DNA of 51,874 bases from Candidatus Atribacteria bacterium (GTDB taxonomy: Bacteria; Atribacterota; Phoenicimicrobiia; Phoenicimicrobiales; Stramentimicrobiaceae), in NCBI GenBank assembly GCA_029556475.1, contig JAKQEP010000121.1, positions 1 to 51,874 of the forward strand, read 5' to 3'. Below are positions 6,421 through 15,823 of the stretch, in pieces. Numbering within the stretch: position 1 is the stretch's first letter; every line of letters begins with the position of its first letter. A program made the position numbers and the translations under genes. Under the pieces are notes generated by a model that was given only the letters and a program-made list of their open reading frames with translations, did not search any database and was not told the DNA's origin.

Positions 6421-9400
6421 ATGTCTGAAAAACAAAGATTTGTTCATCTGCATGTTCACTCTGAATTTAGCCTCTTGGATGGAGCATGCCGTATCAAAGA
6501 GTTAATAAGAAAAGCCAAAGAAAACAATATGTCTGCTATTGCCTTAACTGACCATGGAGTTATGTATGGTGCTATCCAGTTCTATAAAGAAGCGGTTGCC
6601 AATAATATCAAACCCATTATAGGGTGCGAGGTTTATCTTGCTCCAAATAGCAGGAAGGATAAATCTTATGGCAAGAAGGAATCTCCCAGTCATCTGATAC
6701 TTTTAGCAAAAAACAAGAGAGGGTATCAGAATCTTATCCAGTTAGTCACCAGATCATTTTTAGAAGGTTTTTATTATAAACCGAGAGTAGATAAAGAGAT
6801 ATTGAGAGAATACAACGAAGGACTTGTTGCTTTGTCGGCATGTTTAAAAGGGGAAATACCCCGTTTAATCCTTCAAAATAACTTTAGTGAAGCAGAGGAG
6901 TTGGCTCTCTCCTATCAGGAAATATATGGCAAGGGAAATTTTTACCTGGAAATACAAAACAACACTATGCCGGAACAGATTAAGGTTAACCAGGAGCTGA
7001 TCAAATTGAGCCGTTCCCTTGAAATTCCGCTGGTTGCTACCAATGATGTTCACTACCTCAACAAAGAAGATTTTGAGGCACATGATATCTTATTATGTAT
7101 TCAAACTGCCACCAATCTCGATGACCCGGACCGTTTAAAATTTAGTACCGATGAATTTTATTTTAATACCCAGGAAGAAATGCTGCAACATTTTGCTGAT
7201 ATTCCTGAGGCACTGGAAAATACCTGTAAAATTGCTGAGGAGTGCAATCTGGAGATAGATTTTCGTAATGCCCATCTGCCTGATTTCAGTCTGCCCGATA
7301 AACTTACTGACAATGATTATTTAAAACAGTTATGTTATGAAGGGGCAAAAGTAAAATTTAAAACCCTGCAGGGGGAAGTTAAGGAACGTCTGGACTATGA
7401 GTTGTCTATCATACAAAAAATGGGTTTTGCCACCTATTTTTTAATAGTATGGGATTTTGTAGATTATGCCAAAAAACACCATATTATGGTTGGGCCGGGG
7501 AGAGGCTCAGCAGCTGGCAGTCTGGTGGCATATTGTCTTAATATTACCAATATAAACCCTTTAGATTACCATCTGCTCTTCGAAAGATTTCTCAATCCGG
7601 AAAGAATCAGTATGCCTGATTTCGATATTGATTTTAGCATCGAGGGAAGAGGTGAGGTAATTGAGTATGTCAGTCAAAAATATGGTAGTGATAAAGTCGC
7701 CCAAATTATTACTTTTGGCACTATGGCTGCCCGGGCAGTAATCCGGGATGTAGGAAGGGCATTGGGTATTCCCTATGGACAGGTGGATAAAATTGCCAAA
7801 CTCATTCCTTTCGAACCTAAAATGACCATAGAGAAAGCATTGCAGATTGAACCTGAATTGAAGGATAGAATGGAAAATGATGCTATTATAAAGAAGATGA
7901 TTGAAATATCTTCTAAATTGGAAGGTTTGTCCCGTCATGCCTCAACTCATGCCGCAGGAGTAGTCTTATCTCGTGAATCATTGACTGATTTTGTTCCACT
8001 TCAGTTAACCTCCGAAGGAGAAATTTCTACTCAATATGTTGCAGAAGATTTAGAATCTCTGGGATTGTTGAAGATGGATTTTTTAGGTTTAAGAACTCTT
8101 TCCGTAATCAATAATACCATAAAAATTATTAAAAAAACCAGGGATGTGACAATAGATATTGACCGGATACCCTTAGATGACGAGCAGGTTTACCAGCTGT
8201 TAGCCAGAGGAGAGTGCTGTGGCCTATTCCAACTGGAAAGTTCCGGGATGACTGATCTGGTGAAACGAATGGAACCCAAAAACATTGAAGATATTACTGC
8301 CCTTTTGGCCTTATTCAGACCAGGACCTTTAGGTAGTGGTATGATTGATGATTTTATAAACCGTAAAAAGGGGAAAGTGGAAATTCAGTACTTACATCCC
8401 AAACTGGAACCAATCCTGAAGGATACCTATGGGGTAATTGTTTACCAGGAACAGGTTATGCAGATTGCCAGTCAACTGGCCGGTTATTCCCTGGGGCAGG
8501 CAGATATTTTAAGAAAAGCAATGGGCAAAAAGATTAAAGAAGTAATGGATAAGCAGCAAAAACAGTTTATTGAAGGAGCCCTGAAAAATGGTATTGATAA
8601 AAAGACTGCTGATGATATATATGACCTCATTGCTTATTTTGCCGGCTATGGTTTTAATAAATCACACAGTGTATCCTATGCTTTCTTGTCCTACCAGACC
8701 GCCTATCTTAAAGCACATTATCCGGTAGAATATATGGCTGCACTTCTCACCAGTATTATGCAATTTACGGATAAAGTAGTTAAGTATATAAAAGAATGCC
8801 AGAATATGGGATTAAAAATTCTGCCTCCGGATATCAATGAGAGTCTGATTGATTTTACTGTAGTTGATAGAAAAACCATACGTTTTGGTCTGGCAGCAGT
8901 TAAAAATGTGGGCAGGGCGGCAGTGGAAAACATTATTATGGAAAGAAAGAAAAATGGACCATTCTCCTCTCTCATCGATTTCTGTCAGAGGGCAGATTTA
9001 AAAACTATGAACAGGAGAGTGATGGAGAGTTTAATAAAGTGCGGCGCCTTCGATTCCCTGAAAGCTTCAAGGGCTCAATTGCTATCCGTTTTAGAAAAGT
9101 CAATACAGATAGCCCAGGACAGGCAACGAGAAAAAAGAAATGGACAGGTAAGTCTGTTTAACATTAAAAGTGATTCATTTGTAAATAATATTGAAGATAC
9201 TTTTGACTGGGCGGGAGTAAAAGAATTTACCGACCAGGAACTTCTTTTAATGGAAAAAGAAACCCTGGGTTTTTATCTTTCCCATCACCCTTTGCAGGAT
9301 TATCAAGACAAATTATTAAAAATTACCAATGCCGATTCCACTAACTTAGAAAAATTATCTGATAAGAGTCAGGTTATTCTAGGTGGCGTTATTACCAATA

Positions 9401-9912
9401 TGAGAAAAAAAGCTACCAAAAATGGCAATATAATGGCCTATTTTTCTTTAGAGGACCTCTATGGCGCTACGGAAATCATCGTTTTCCCAAAAATAATGGA
9501 GGAGTCCAAAGAGGCATTACAGGAGGAGAATATAGTTATTGTGGAGGGACGCCTTGATGCTATGGAACTCAATATGAAATTGCTGGCAGAATCAATTGCT
9601 CCCATTAATAATTATAAGAAAAAAAGTTTACCTTTAAGTAAGAAAAAAAATAAAAATAGTTCCCTCCTGCATATTGAAATAGATATCACTGAACTTGAAC
9701 TTAAAAAGCTAAAGGATTTAAAAGAAATATTACTGAAGCACCCTGGAAGGGAACAGGTGGTAATGCATTTTAAATCAGAGCACAGAATATACCATCAATA
9801 TGTTGATGAGCAGATAAAGGTTGAATATAGCCGGAAATTAGAGAAAGAAATAAAAGAATATCTGCCTCAGGCCAGGGTGTGGTCTGAAAAGGAAGATTAT
9901 GCAGAGATTTAA
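6421..9912 (+). CDS. dnaE: DNA polymerase III alpha subunit (DnaE type)
   Basis: Replicative polymerase, 1163 aa, close to the normal DnaE length. Domains in order: PHP (1-270; LHVHSEFSLLDG, LTDHGV), C-family catalytic core with GPGRGSAAGS near 358 and the aspartates of PDFDIDF (D402, D404) and KMDFLGLRTL (D553), fingers and a helix-hairpin-helix region (about 750-860), and an OB fold (about 970-1040; ILGGVITNMRKKATKNG). There is no inserted exonuclease domain, so this is not PolC. An in-frame TTG lies 21 bp upstream, but ATG 6421 has GAGGGA at 8 bp. The stop is three bases from the 3' end of a convergent tRNA gene. Confidence 0.96.
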   Translation: MSEKQRFVHLHVHSEFSLLDGACRIKELIRKAKENNMSAIALTDHGVMYGAIQFYKEAVANNIKPIIGCEVYLAPNSRKDKSYGKKESPSHLILLAKNKRGYQNLIQLVTRSFLEGFYYKPRVDKEILREYNEGLVALSACLKGEIPRLILQNNFSEAEELALSYQEIYGKGNFYLEIQNNTMPEQIKVNQELIKLSRSLEIPLVATNDVHYLNKEDFEAHDILLCIQTATNLDDPDRLKFSTDEFYFNTQEEMLQHFADIPEALENTCKIAEECNLEIDFRNAHLPDFSLPDKLTDNDYLKQLCYEGAKVKFKTLQGEVKERLDYELSIIQKMGFATYFLIVWDFVDYAKKHHIMVGPGRGSAAGSLVAYCLNITNINPLDYHLLFERFLNPERISMPDFDIDFSIEGRGEVIEYVSQKYGSDKVAQIITFGTMAARAVIRDVGRALGIPYGQVDKIAKLIPFEPKMTIEKALQIEPELKDRMENDAIIKKMIEISSKLEGLSRHASTHAAGVVLSRESLTDFVPLQLTSEGEISTQYVAEDLESLGLLKMDFLGLRTLSVINNTIKIIKKTRDVTIDIDRIPLDDEQVYQLLARGECCGLFQLESSGMTDLVKRMEPKNIEDITALLALFRPGPLGSGMIDDFINRKKGKVEIQYLHPKLEPILKDTYGVIVYQEQVMQIASQLAGYSLGQADILRKAMGKKIKEVMDKQQKQFIEGALKNGIDKKTADDIYDLIAYFAGYGFNKSHSVSYAFLSYQTAYLKAHYPVEYMAALLTSIMQFTDKVVKYIKECQNMGLKILPPDINESLIDFTVVDRKTIRFGLAAVKNVGRAAVENIIMERKKNGPFSSLIDFCQRADLKTMNRRVMESLIKCGAFDSLKASRAQLLSVLEKSIQIAQDRQREKRNGQVSLFNIKSDSFVNNIEDTFDWAGVKEFTDQELLLMEKETLGFYLSHHPLQDYQDKLLKITNADSTNLEKLSDKSQVILGGVITNMRKKATKNGNIMAYFSLEDLYGATEIIVFPKIMEESKEALQEENIVIVEGRLDAMELNMKLLAESIAPINNYKKKSLPLSKKKNKNSSLLHIEIDITELELKKLKDLKEILLKHPGREQVVMHFKSEHRIYHQYVDEQIKVEYSRKLEKEIKEYLPQARVWSEKEDYAEI

Positions 9913-9915
9913 AAA

Positions 9916-10004
9916 TGGTGCCGAAGGTCGGAGTCGAACCGACATGAGCGGTGAGGCTCGCTGGATTTTGAGTCCAGTGCGTCTACCTATTTCGCCACTT
10001 CGGC
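9916..10004 (-). tRNA. tRNA-Leu (anticodon CAA), CCA encoded
   Basis: On the minus strand the gene begins GCCGAAG and ends CTTCGGC-A-CCA, a perfect 7-bp acceptor stem with discriminator A73 as expected for Leu. The anticodon stem CTGGA/TCCAG encloses CTCAAAA, giving anticodon CAA, which reads UUG. A long variable arm (GAGCCTCACCGCTC region) marks a class II tRNA. The T arm contains GGTTCGACTCC. The 3' CCA is genomically encoded. It is the only minus-strand gene after position 1510. Confidence 0.96.
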
Positions 10005-10024
10005 TTTAAGAAAGTTTCAGAAAA

Positions 10025-10053
10025 ATTATAGACCAGACTACTACCAATGTCAA
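10025..10053 (-). promoter_or_regulatory. Full-consensus promoter of tRNA-Leu
   Basis: On the minus strand: TTGACA (10053-10048), exactly 17 bp, then TATAAT (10030-10025). Both hexamers match the sigma-70/sigma-A consensus perfectly. Predicted start near 10018 gives a 5' precursor leader of about 14 nt. Confidence 0.85.
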
Positions 10054-10134
10054 GCAAATAGCTATCTAATATGCCTTTCATTTTTTTTCTTTTTTACGGG
10101 ATATTGATTATTCTAAATATTAAAAACCTTAAAG

Positions 10135-12810
10135 ATGATGAAAAAAACTAAAAAATTATTTTTAATTGATGGACAGGGTTTAATATATCGTGCTTTCTTT
10201 GCCTTACCCAGGTTAACAACCTCCCATGGGCAGCTTATTAATGCCGCCTATGGCTTTACCCTGGTATTGCTGAGATTATTGGAAGAACAAAAGCCGGATG
10301 GTATCGTGATTGCTTTTGACACACCCAAACCTACTTTTCGCCACAAGCAGTATGAACAGTATAAAGCCCAGAGAGAAAAAATGCCTCAGGAGTTGATTGA
10401 ACAATTACCTATTATTAAAGAGATTGTTCAGAAGTTCAATATCCCCTCAATTGAGGTGGAAGAATACGAAGCTGATGATCTTATAGGTACCCTGGTTCAT
10501 AGAATTAAGGAAAGCGAGTATAAGCCGGTTATTGTTACCGGGGACCGCGATCTATTGCAACTGGCTGATGAAGATACCGAAATATTGCTGATGCAAAAGG
10601 GAGTAACCCAGGTTGAGCAATATGGTCTGCACTCTATAGAAAAATTGCTGGGTTTTTCCCCTCATCTTATTCCGGACTACATAGGACTCAAAGGCGATCC
10701 ATCTGATAATATACCGGGAGTACCCGGTATAGGAGAGAAAACCGCTCAAAGGCTAATCCAGCAATATGGGAGTCTGGAAGAAATAATTGCCAATTCTCAC
10801 CATATTGAGAGTAAGCCCATCAGAGAAAAAATATTACAATATGTAGAACAGGCCAGATTGAGTAAGAGATTAGCTATAATTAATAGAGATGTTGATTTTA
10901 AGATGGAATTATCCCAAATGGCATATTCCGGACCTGATTATGAAAAATTGAGAGCTCTGTTTGGAAAATATGAGTTTAAGAAATTGTTAGAGAAGATTCC
11001 TGAGCAGGATAGAAACATTAAAAAAACAAAAGAGGGAATAATTGAATTCCAGGAAATTACAGATGAAGAAGGGCTATCAAGATTGTGCCAGAAAATCAAA
11101 ACAAGGGGAGTTTTTTCCTTTTTAGAGGAGAGTTACACCTCTGCTTCCTCAAAAATAGTAGAATTTGCTGCTATAGCCATTCCGGAAGAAGTATTTTTAA
11201 TCATAATAAACAACCAGGATTCTATAATAGATATAAATAGACACCTTTCTATAGAACAGGTCTCAGGAAAATTAAATGAAATTTTTCAGGATGAGGAGAT
11301 AGAAAAGATAGGCTTTGACCTGAAGAATTTCTGGACCTGTTTTTCTAATGATACTCATTTTTTCACATCTCCTTATTTTGATATCAAGATTGCCTCCTAC
11401 TTATTAAATCCTTCTCAGGAGAATTACCAGTTAAACAAAATAATAGAGGATAATCTTATTGGGAAGTATGGTACAGATATCAAGTTTAATGAGCAGGGAG
11501 AGTTTGCTGACCGGAAAAAAGAAATATGCTGGCAGACAAAATTATTATTATCATTAAAAGAAAAATTATGGGAACAAATTTATGCCCAAAATATGGATAA
11601 GCTGTATCTCAATGTGGAACTTCCTCTCATAAAGGTAATCTACCTTATGGAAAAAAAGGGCATTAAGCTGGATACTGCTTTTTTGAAGAAGATGTCCCAG
11701 CAGTTTTCTCACAAGATTACTGAGCTCAGAAATACCATCTTTGATTTAGCCGGAGAAGAATTTAATCTTAATTCACCAAAGCAGTTAAGTTATATTCTGT
11801 TTAATAAATTAAAACTACCCACTATGAAAAAAATTAAGACAGGTTATTCTACTAATGCGCAGGTACTGCTGGAATTATCTGAAAAACATGAAATAGTAGC
11901 ACAAATTCTGGACTATCGGGAGCTGGAAAAATTAAAAAATACTTATATTGATAAACTTCCTCGATTAATTAATCCTCAGTCCGGTAGGATTCACAGCACT
12001 TTTAATCAAACCGGTACTTCAACGGGAAGGCTGAGCAGTAATAATCCTAATTTGCAGAATATTCCTGTTCGGACAGAGTTGGGTAAAGATATAAGGAATG
12101 CTTTTATAGCAGATGAAGGCAATATATTTTTATCTGCCGATTATTCTCAGATTGAACTTAGAATTCTGGCTCATTTATCCCACGATGAAGATTTGAAAAA
12201 AGCTTTTTTAGAAGGAAAAGATATTCATTCCTATACCGCAGCGCAATTGTTTAATGTTGATTTGAATCTGGTAAGTGAAGAGATGAGGAGAATTGCCAAG
12301 ACCATTAATTTTGGTATTATTTATGGAATGAGCAGCTTTGGTCTGGCGGCTAATCTGAGAATAAGTCGAGAAGAAGCAGCACAATATATTGAAGCCTATT
12401 TTCAGAGATATCATCGTGTTAAAGAATATATAGATGAACAGATTATCATTGCCAGAAAGAATAAATATGTCAGAACTATGTTAAACAGGATACGATATCT
12501 GGAAGGAATCGATAGTTCCAATAAATCAATAAGAGAATTTTATGAACGTACTGCTATTAATACCCCCATTCAGGGTACTGCAGCAGATTTAATTAAAATA
12601 GCGATGGTCGGGATAAATAAAAGGATGGAAAGAATGAATCTATCCAGTGGTCTAATCTTGCAGATCCATGATGAGTTAATCTTCGAAATACCAGAGGCAG
12701 AGCTACAGAAAAGACAGGCTATAATCAAAGATATAATGGAAAACTGCCTGCCCCTGAATATACCGTTAAAAGTAAATTTTAAAAGTGGTTATCGCTGGGG
12801 AGAGCTGTAA
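10135..12810 (+). CDS. polA: DNA polymerase I
   Basis: Fills repair gaps and removes RNA primers. Length 891 aa. Residues 1-290 form the 5'-nuclease ([55 protein letters not shown]), apparently intact. Residues 300-480 have the 3'-5' exonuclease fold, but the DxE motif is replaced (FSFLEESYTSASS), so proofreading is probably lost, as in Thermus and Bacillus Pol I. Residues 490-891 are the polymerase: motif A with D669 (DYSQIELR), motif B RRIAKTINFGIIYG, motif C with D846 (IHDELIFE). No strong Shine-Dalgarno precedes the ATG. coaE follows closely, a common arrangement. Confidence 0.96.
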   Translation: MMKKTKKLFLIDGQGLIYRAFFALPRLTTSHGQLINAAYGFTLVLLRLLEEQKPDGIVIAFDTPKPTFRHKQYEQYKAQREKMPQELIEQLPIIKEIVQKFNIPSIEVEEYEADDLIGTLVHRIKESEYKPVIVTGDRDLLQLADEDTEILLMQKGVTQVEQYGLHSIEKLLGFSPHLIPDYIGLKGDPSDNIPGVPGIGEKTAQRLIQQYGSLEEIIANSHHIESKPIREKILQYVEQARLSKRLAIINRDVDFKMELSQMAYSGPDYEKLRALFGKYEFKKLLEKIPEQDRNIKKTKEGIIEFQEITDEEGLSRLCQKIKTRGVFSFLEESYTSASSKIVEFAAIAIPEEVFLIIINNQDSIIDINRHLSIEQVSGKLNEIFQDEEIEKIGFDLKNFWTCFSNDTHFFTSPYFDIKIASYLLNPSQENYQLNKIIEDNLIGKYGTDIKFNEQGEFADRKKEICWQTKLLLSLKEKLWEQIYAQNMDKLYLNVELPLIKVIYLMEKKGIKLDTAFLKKMSQQFSHKITELRNTIFDLAGEEFNLNSPKQLSYILFNKLKLPTMKKIKTGYSTNAQVLLELSEKHEIVAQILDYRELEKLKNTYIDKLPRLINPQSGRIHSTFNQTGTSTGRLSSNNPNLQNIPVRTELGKDIRNAFIADEGNIFLSADYSQIELRILAHLSHDEDLKKAFLEGKDIHSYTAAQLFNVDLNLVSEEMRRIAKTINFGIIYGMSSFGLAANLRISREEAAQYIEAYFQRYHRVKEYIDEQIIIARKNKYVRTMLNRIRYLEGIDSSNKSIREFYERTAINTPIQGTAADLIKIAMVGINKRMERMNLSSGLILQIHDELIFEIPEAELQKRQAIIKDIMENCLPLNIPLKVNFKSGYRWGEL

Positions 12811-12854
12811 TAGTGAGAAGGATAGATTATCTTTAAAAGGAGAGGCATAGTCTC

Positions 12855-13484
12855 TTGAAAATACTAATTGTGGGATTGACAGGGGGTATTGTTTCCGGGA
12901 AATCTACTGTTGCCAAAATGTTTAAACAGTTGGGGGCACAAATAATAGATGCTGATAAGATTGCCCGCAGTATTGTTCAACCGGGAGAGAAAGCCTGGCA
13001 AAGTATTGTGGAGAATTTTGGGAGAGGGATATTAAGTGATAATCAGGAGCTTAATCGCAAAGAATTAGCCAGAATTGTCTTTGCCGACAAAGAGAAATTG
13101 GAAACGTTAAACAGAATAACCCATCCTGAAATTACGGCAATCATTAAAGATAAAATAGAACGGATGAGAAGAAAAAATATTACTAAAGAATCAATATGCA
13201 TTGTTGAGGCGCCCTTATTATTTGAGGCACATCTGGAAGAAATGATGGATAAAATAATAGTGGTATATCTCAACCGTGAAGAACAGATTAGAAGGCTCCT
13301 TCTTAGGAATAATCTTACTCAGCAAGAAGCGATAGACAGAATTGAATCACAAATGCCCCTAGAAGAGAAAGTGCAACGGGCAGATTATATCATTGACAAC
13401 TGTACCTCTATTAACCAGACCAAAAAACAGGTAAAGCAAGTATGGTCTGAATTGAAACAATTGCTGGTTAGCATTAATAAATAA
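12855..13484 (+). CDS. coaE: Dephospho-CoA kinase
   Basis: Last step of CoA synthesis: phosphorylates the 3'-hydroxyl of dephospho-CoA. 209 aa, normal length. P-loop GLTGGIVSGKST near residues 7-18, then the DADKIAR motif of the family and EAPLLFEAHLEE. It begins at TTG 12855 behind AAAGGAGAGG; no ATG is suitably placed. The position just after polA is the usual polA-coaE neighbourhood. The sequence after the stop contains the short palindrome AAAAACCGGTTTTT, which might weakly terminate the dnaE-to-coaE region. Confidence 0.94.
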   Translation: MKILIVGLTGGIVSGKSTVAKMFKQLGAQIIDADKIARSIVQPGEKAWQSIVENFGRGILSDNQELNRKELARIVFADKEKLETLNRITHPEITAIIKDKIERMRRKNITKESICIVEAPLLFEAHLEEMMDKIIVVYLNREEQIRRLLLRNNLTQQEAIDRIESQMPLEEKVQRADYIIDNCTSINQTKKQVKQVWSELKQLLVSINK

Positions 13485-13558
13485 AAAACCGGTTTTTCAG
13501 TTAAAAAATGCCTGCTTAAAAATATCTGCATCCCTTCATCTCTCCTTTGAATAGACTG

Positions 13559-13583
13559 CCCTGTTTGCAGGGTATGGTATAAT
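13559..13583 (+). promoter_or_regulatory. Extended -10 promoter of uvrB with upstream inverted repeat
   Basis: TGGTATAAT (13575-13583) is a TGn-extended -10 box. Directly upstream, over the -35 region, lies the 14-bp inverted repeat CCCTG-TTTG-CAGGG (13559-13572). With no -35 hexamer visible, a protein bound to this dyad would control the promoter, so it is a candidate damage-response operator for uvrB. The regulator is not identified. Confidence 0.5.
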
Positions 13584-13662
13584 AATAAGTTGAATTATTT
13601 TAGCAGAATATATCTCTTACAGAGATAAGGCTATTCAGTGAAGAAAAAGGATGTCCTGTGCT

Positions 13663-15663
13663 ATGAATGGAAAATTTCAGCTTATTTCTGATTATTCTCC
13701 TCAGGGAGATCAACCGGAGGCAATAAAAAAGATATGTCAGGGATATGAGGAGGAGAAGCATATCCAGACTCTGCTGGGAGTTACCGGCTCAGGGAAGACC
13801 TATACTATGGCTAATGTCATCCAGTATTTGCAAATGCCTACTCTGGTTATCTCACACAATAAAACACTGGCAGCCCAGCTTTGCAATGAATTCAGGAGGT
13901 TTTTTCCTAACAATGCAGTCGGTTATTTTGTCAGTTATTATGATTATTATCAGCCTGAGGCCTATATTCCCCGAACGGACACCTATATTGAAAAAGATGC
14001 GTCCATAAATGATGAAATAGATCGCCTGCGTTTGTCAGCCACAGCTGCTCTGTTGGAAAGAAATGATGTAATTATTGTCTCCAGTGTTTCCTGTATCTAT
14101 GGACTTGGTTCTCCTGACGATTTTTCGCAGCTGGTTTTAAGTGTTGCTGTGAATCAGGTGATAAAAAGGGAAGAAATAGCCAAAAGGTTAATAGAAATTC
14201 AGTATGAACGGAATGATATTGAATTTCAAAGAGGTTGTTTCCGAATAAGAGGAGATATTCTGGATATATTTCCAGCCTATCTGGAAAATGCCTTCCGCGT
14301 TGAATTTTTCGGGGACCAGATAGAGGCAATTCACGAAATTAATCCTTTAACTGGACATAAAATTGAAAAGAAAGAAAAAATTACCATATATCCGGCGAAA
14401 CATTTTGTTACCCCTCAAAAAAGATTAGAAAGGGCCATTACTACCATTAAAGAGGAATTAGGAGATAGACTGGATTACTTCCATCAGAACAATAAATTAT
14501 TAGAAGCCCAAAGATTAGAACAAAGAACCAAATATGATCTGGAGATGCTCTCCCAATTTGGCTACTGTACCGGCATTGAAAACTATTCCAGACATTTAAG
14601 TGGAAGAAAAGCGGGGGAACCGCCGGCAACATTGCTCAATTATTTCCCCGGACAATTTTTCATACTAATTGATGAATCACATGTAACTATACCTCAGCTT
14701 AGAGGAATGTATGCCGGAGATAAATCCCGAAAGGATAGCCTGGTGCAATATGGATTTCGGCTGCCCTCTGCCTATGACAACCGTCCTCTGGTGTTTAATG
14801 AATTTGAAAAATATCTGAAAAAGGCATTATTCATATCTGCTACACCGGGAAGATATGAGATAGAAAGAAGTTATCAGGTAGTAGAACAAATAATAAGGCC
14901 TACCGGATTGGTAGACCCGGAAGTGATTATCAAACCGGCTAAATATCAGATAGATGATCTGATTACCGAAATCAAAAAAAGGGTTGAAGAAAAGGAGAGG
15001 GTACTGGTTACAACTCTCACTAAACGAATGGCTGAAAATACTGCTGAATATCTGAAAGAGATTAATATTAAAGTCAGATATCTCCATTCTGAGATAGGTA
15101 CCATTGAAAGGATTAAAATTTTAAAAGAATTAAGAGAAGGGAAAATTGATGTCTTGGTAGGTGTTAATCTTTTGAGAGAAGGTCTGGATTTGCCGGAAGT
15201 TTCCTTAGTGGCAATTCTGGATGCAGATAAAGAAGGGTTCCTGCGTTCGGAAACATCCCTCATTCAGACTATGGGCAGGGCAGCCAGAAATGTAAATGGA
15301 ACCGTTATTCTGTATTGCGATGAGGTTACAGGCTCTATTAGAAGGGCATTGAAGGAAACCAGCCGCAGAAGAGAAATACAATTAGCATTTAACCGTGAAC
15401 ATAATATTACTCCTCAGACTATTCAAAAACCTATTGACGATATGCTTTATTTTGAAGATATTGAGGGAGATGAAGAGTCAGAAAGGGAATATAAGTTCAG
15501 TGAGGATAAGGCCAAATATTTACCCAAAAGCAGCCTCAACGCCTTAATAGTATCTTTGAAAAAAGAGATGAATCAGGCTGCCAAAGAACTTGATTTTGAA
15601 AGAGCCGCCCTGTTAAGAGATGAAGTTAAAAGACTTAAACGGGAAAGGATAATTTTTAAATAG
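13663..15663 (+). CDS. uvrB: Excinuclease ABC subunit B
   Basis: DNA-damage verification helicase-like ATPase of nucleotide excision repair. About 666 aa. Walker [15 protein letters not shown], the beta-hairpin region [27 protein letters not shown] (DEAD-like box), the helicase motif [26 protein letters not shown], and a C-terminal UVR motif (about residues 628-664, [16 protein letters not shown]) that contacts UvrC. The frame opens at 13651, but that ATG directly abuts AAAAAGG. ATG 13663 places [16 protein letters not shown] exactly as in B. subtilis UvrB, so I use it. First gene of uvrB-uvrA-uvrC. Confidence 0.95.
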   Translation: MNGKFQLISDYSPQGDQPEAIKKICQGYEEEKHIQTLLGVTGSGKTYTMANVIQYLQMPTLVISHNKTLAAQLCNEFRRFFPNNAVGYFVSYYDYYQPEAYIPRTDTYIEKDASINDEIDRLRLSATAALLERNDVIIVSSVSCIYGLGSPDDFSQLVLSVAVNQVIKREEIAKRLIEIQYERNDIEFQRGCFRIRGDILDIFPAYLENAFRVEFFGDQIEAIHEINPLTGHKIEKKEKITIYPAKHFVTPQKRLERAITTIKEELGDRLDYFHQNNKLLEAQRLEQRTKYDLEMLSQFGYCTGIENYSRHLSGRKAGEPPATLLNYFPGQFFILIDESHVTIPQLRGMYAGDKSRKDSLVQYGFRLPSAYDNRPLVFNEFEKYLKKALFISATPGRYEIERSYQVVEQIIRPTGLVDPEVIIKPAKYQIDDLITEIKKRVEEKERVLVTTLTKRMAENTAEYLKEINIKVRYLHSEIGTIERIKILKELREGKIDVLVGVNLLREGLDLPEVSLVAILDADKEGFLRSETSLIQTMGRAARNVNGTVILYCDEVTGSIRRALKETSRRREIQLAFNREHNITPQTIQKPIDDMLYFEDIEGDEESEREYKFSEDKAKYLPKSSLNALIVSLKKEMNQAAKELDFERAALLRDEVKRLKRERIIFK

Positions 15664-15671
15664 TAAAATAA

Positions 15672-15706
15672 AGTTTATTGTTTTTGGTTTATAGTTTTTA
15701 GTTAAA
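15672..15706 (+). repeat. Heptad array: AGTTTAT TGTTTTT GGTTTAT AGTTTTT AGTTAAA
   Basis: Five consecutive 7-nt units of the RGTNNNT family, ending in the AGTTAAA-type terminal unit, directly after the uvrB stop. It is a single array with no inverted partner nearby. Confidence 0.75.
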
Positions 15707-15728
15707 TACTAATAACCGATGGCTAATA

Positions 15729-15769
15729 TTGTATTACACGTTATCCATTCGAATTTTAATGTAATACAA
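15729..15769. promoter_or_regulatory. Twin TGTAnTACA dyads in the uvrB-uvrA gap
   Basis: TTGTATTACA (15729-15738) and TGTAATACAA (15760-15769) are perfect inverted copies, and each contains its own dyad TGTAnTACA. The two dyad centres (15734 and 15764) are exactly 30 bp apart, about three helical turns. This geometry suits cooperative repressor binding; alternatively the whole is a stem-loop with a 21-nt loop. Confidence 0.4.
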
Positions 15770-15823
15770 ATAACGCTAGGCACAATAATCAAAATGAGAA
15801 ACAAAGATGGAGTTAACTAAAAG

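Noticed and set aside
13485-13498. Terminator after coaE
   Set aside because: The palindrome AAAAACCGGTTTTT leaves no loop for a stable RNA hairpin; mentioned only as a weak possibility.
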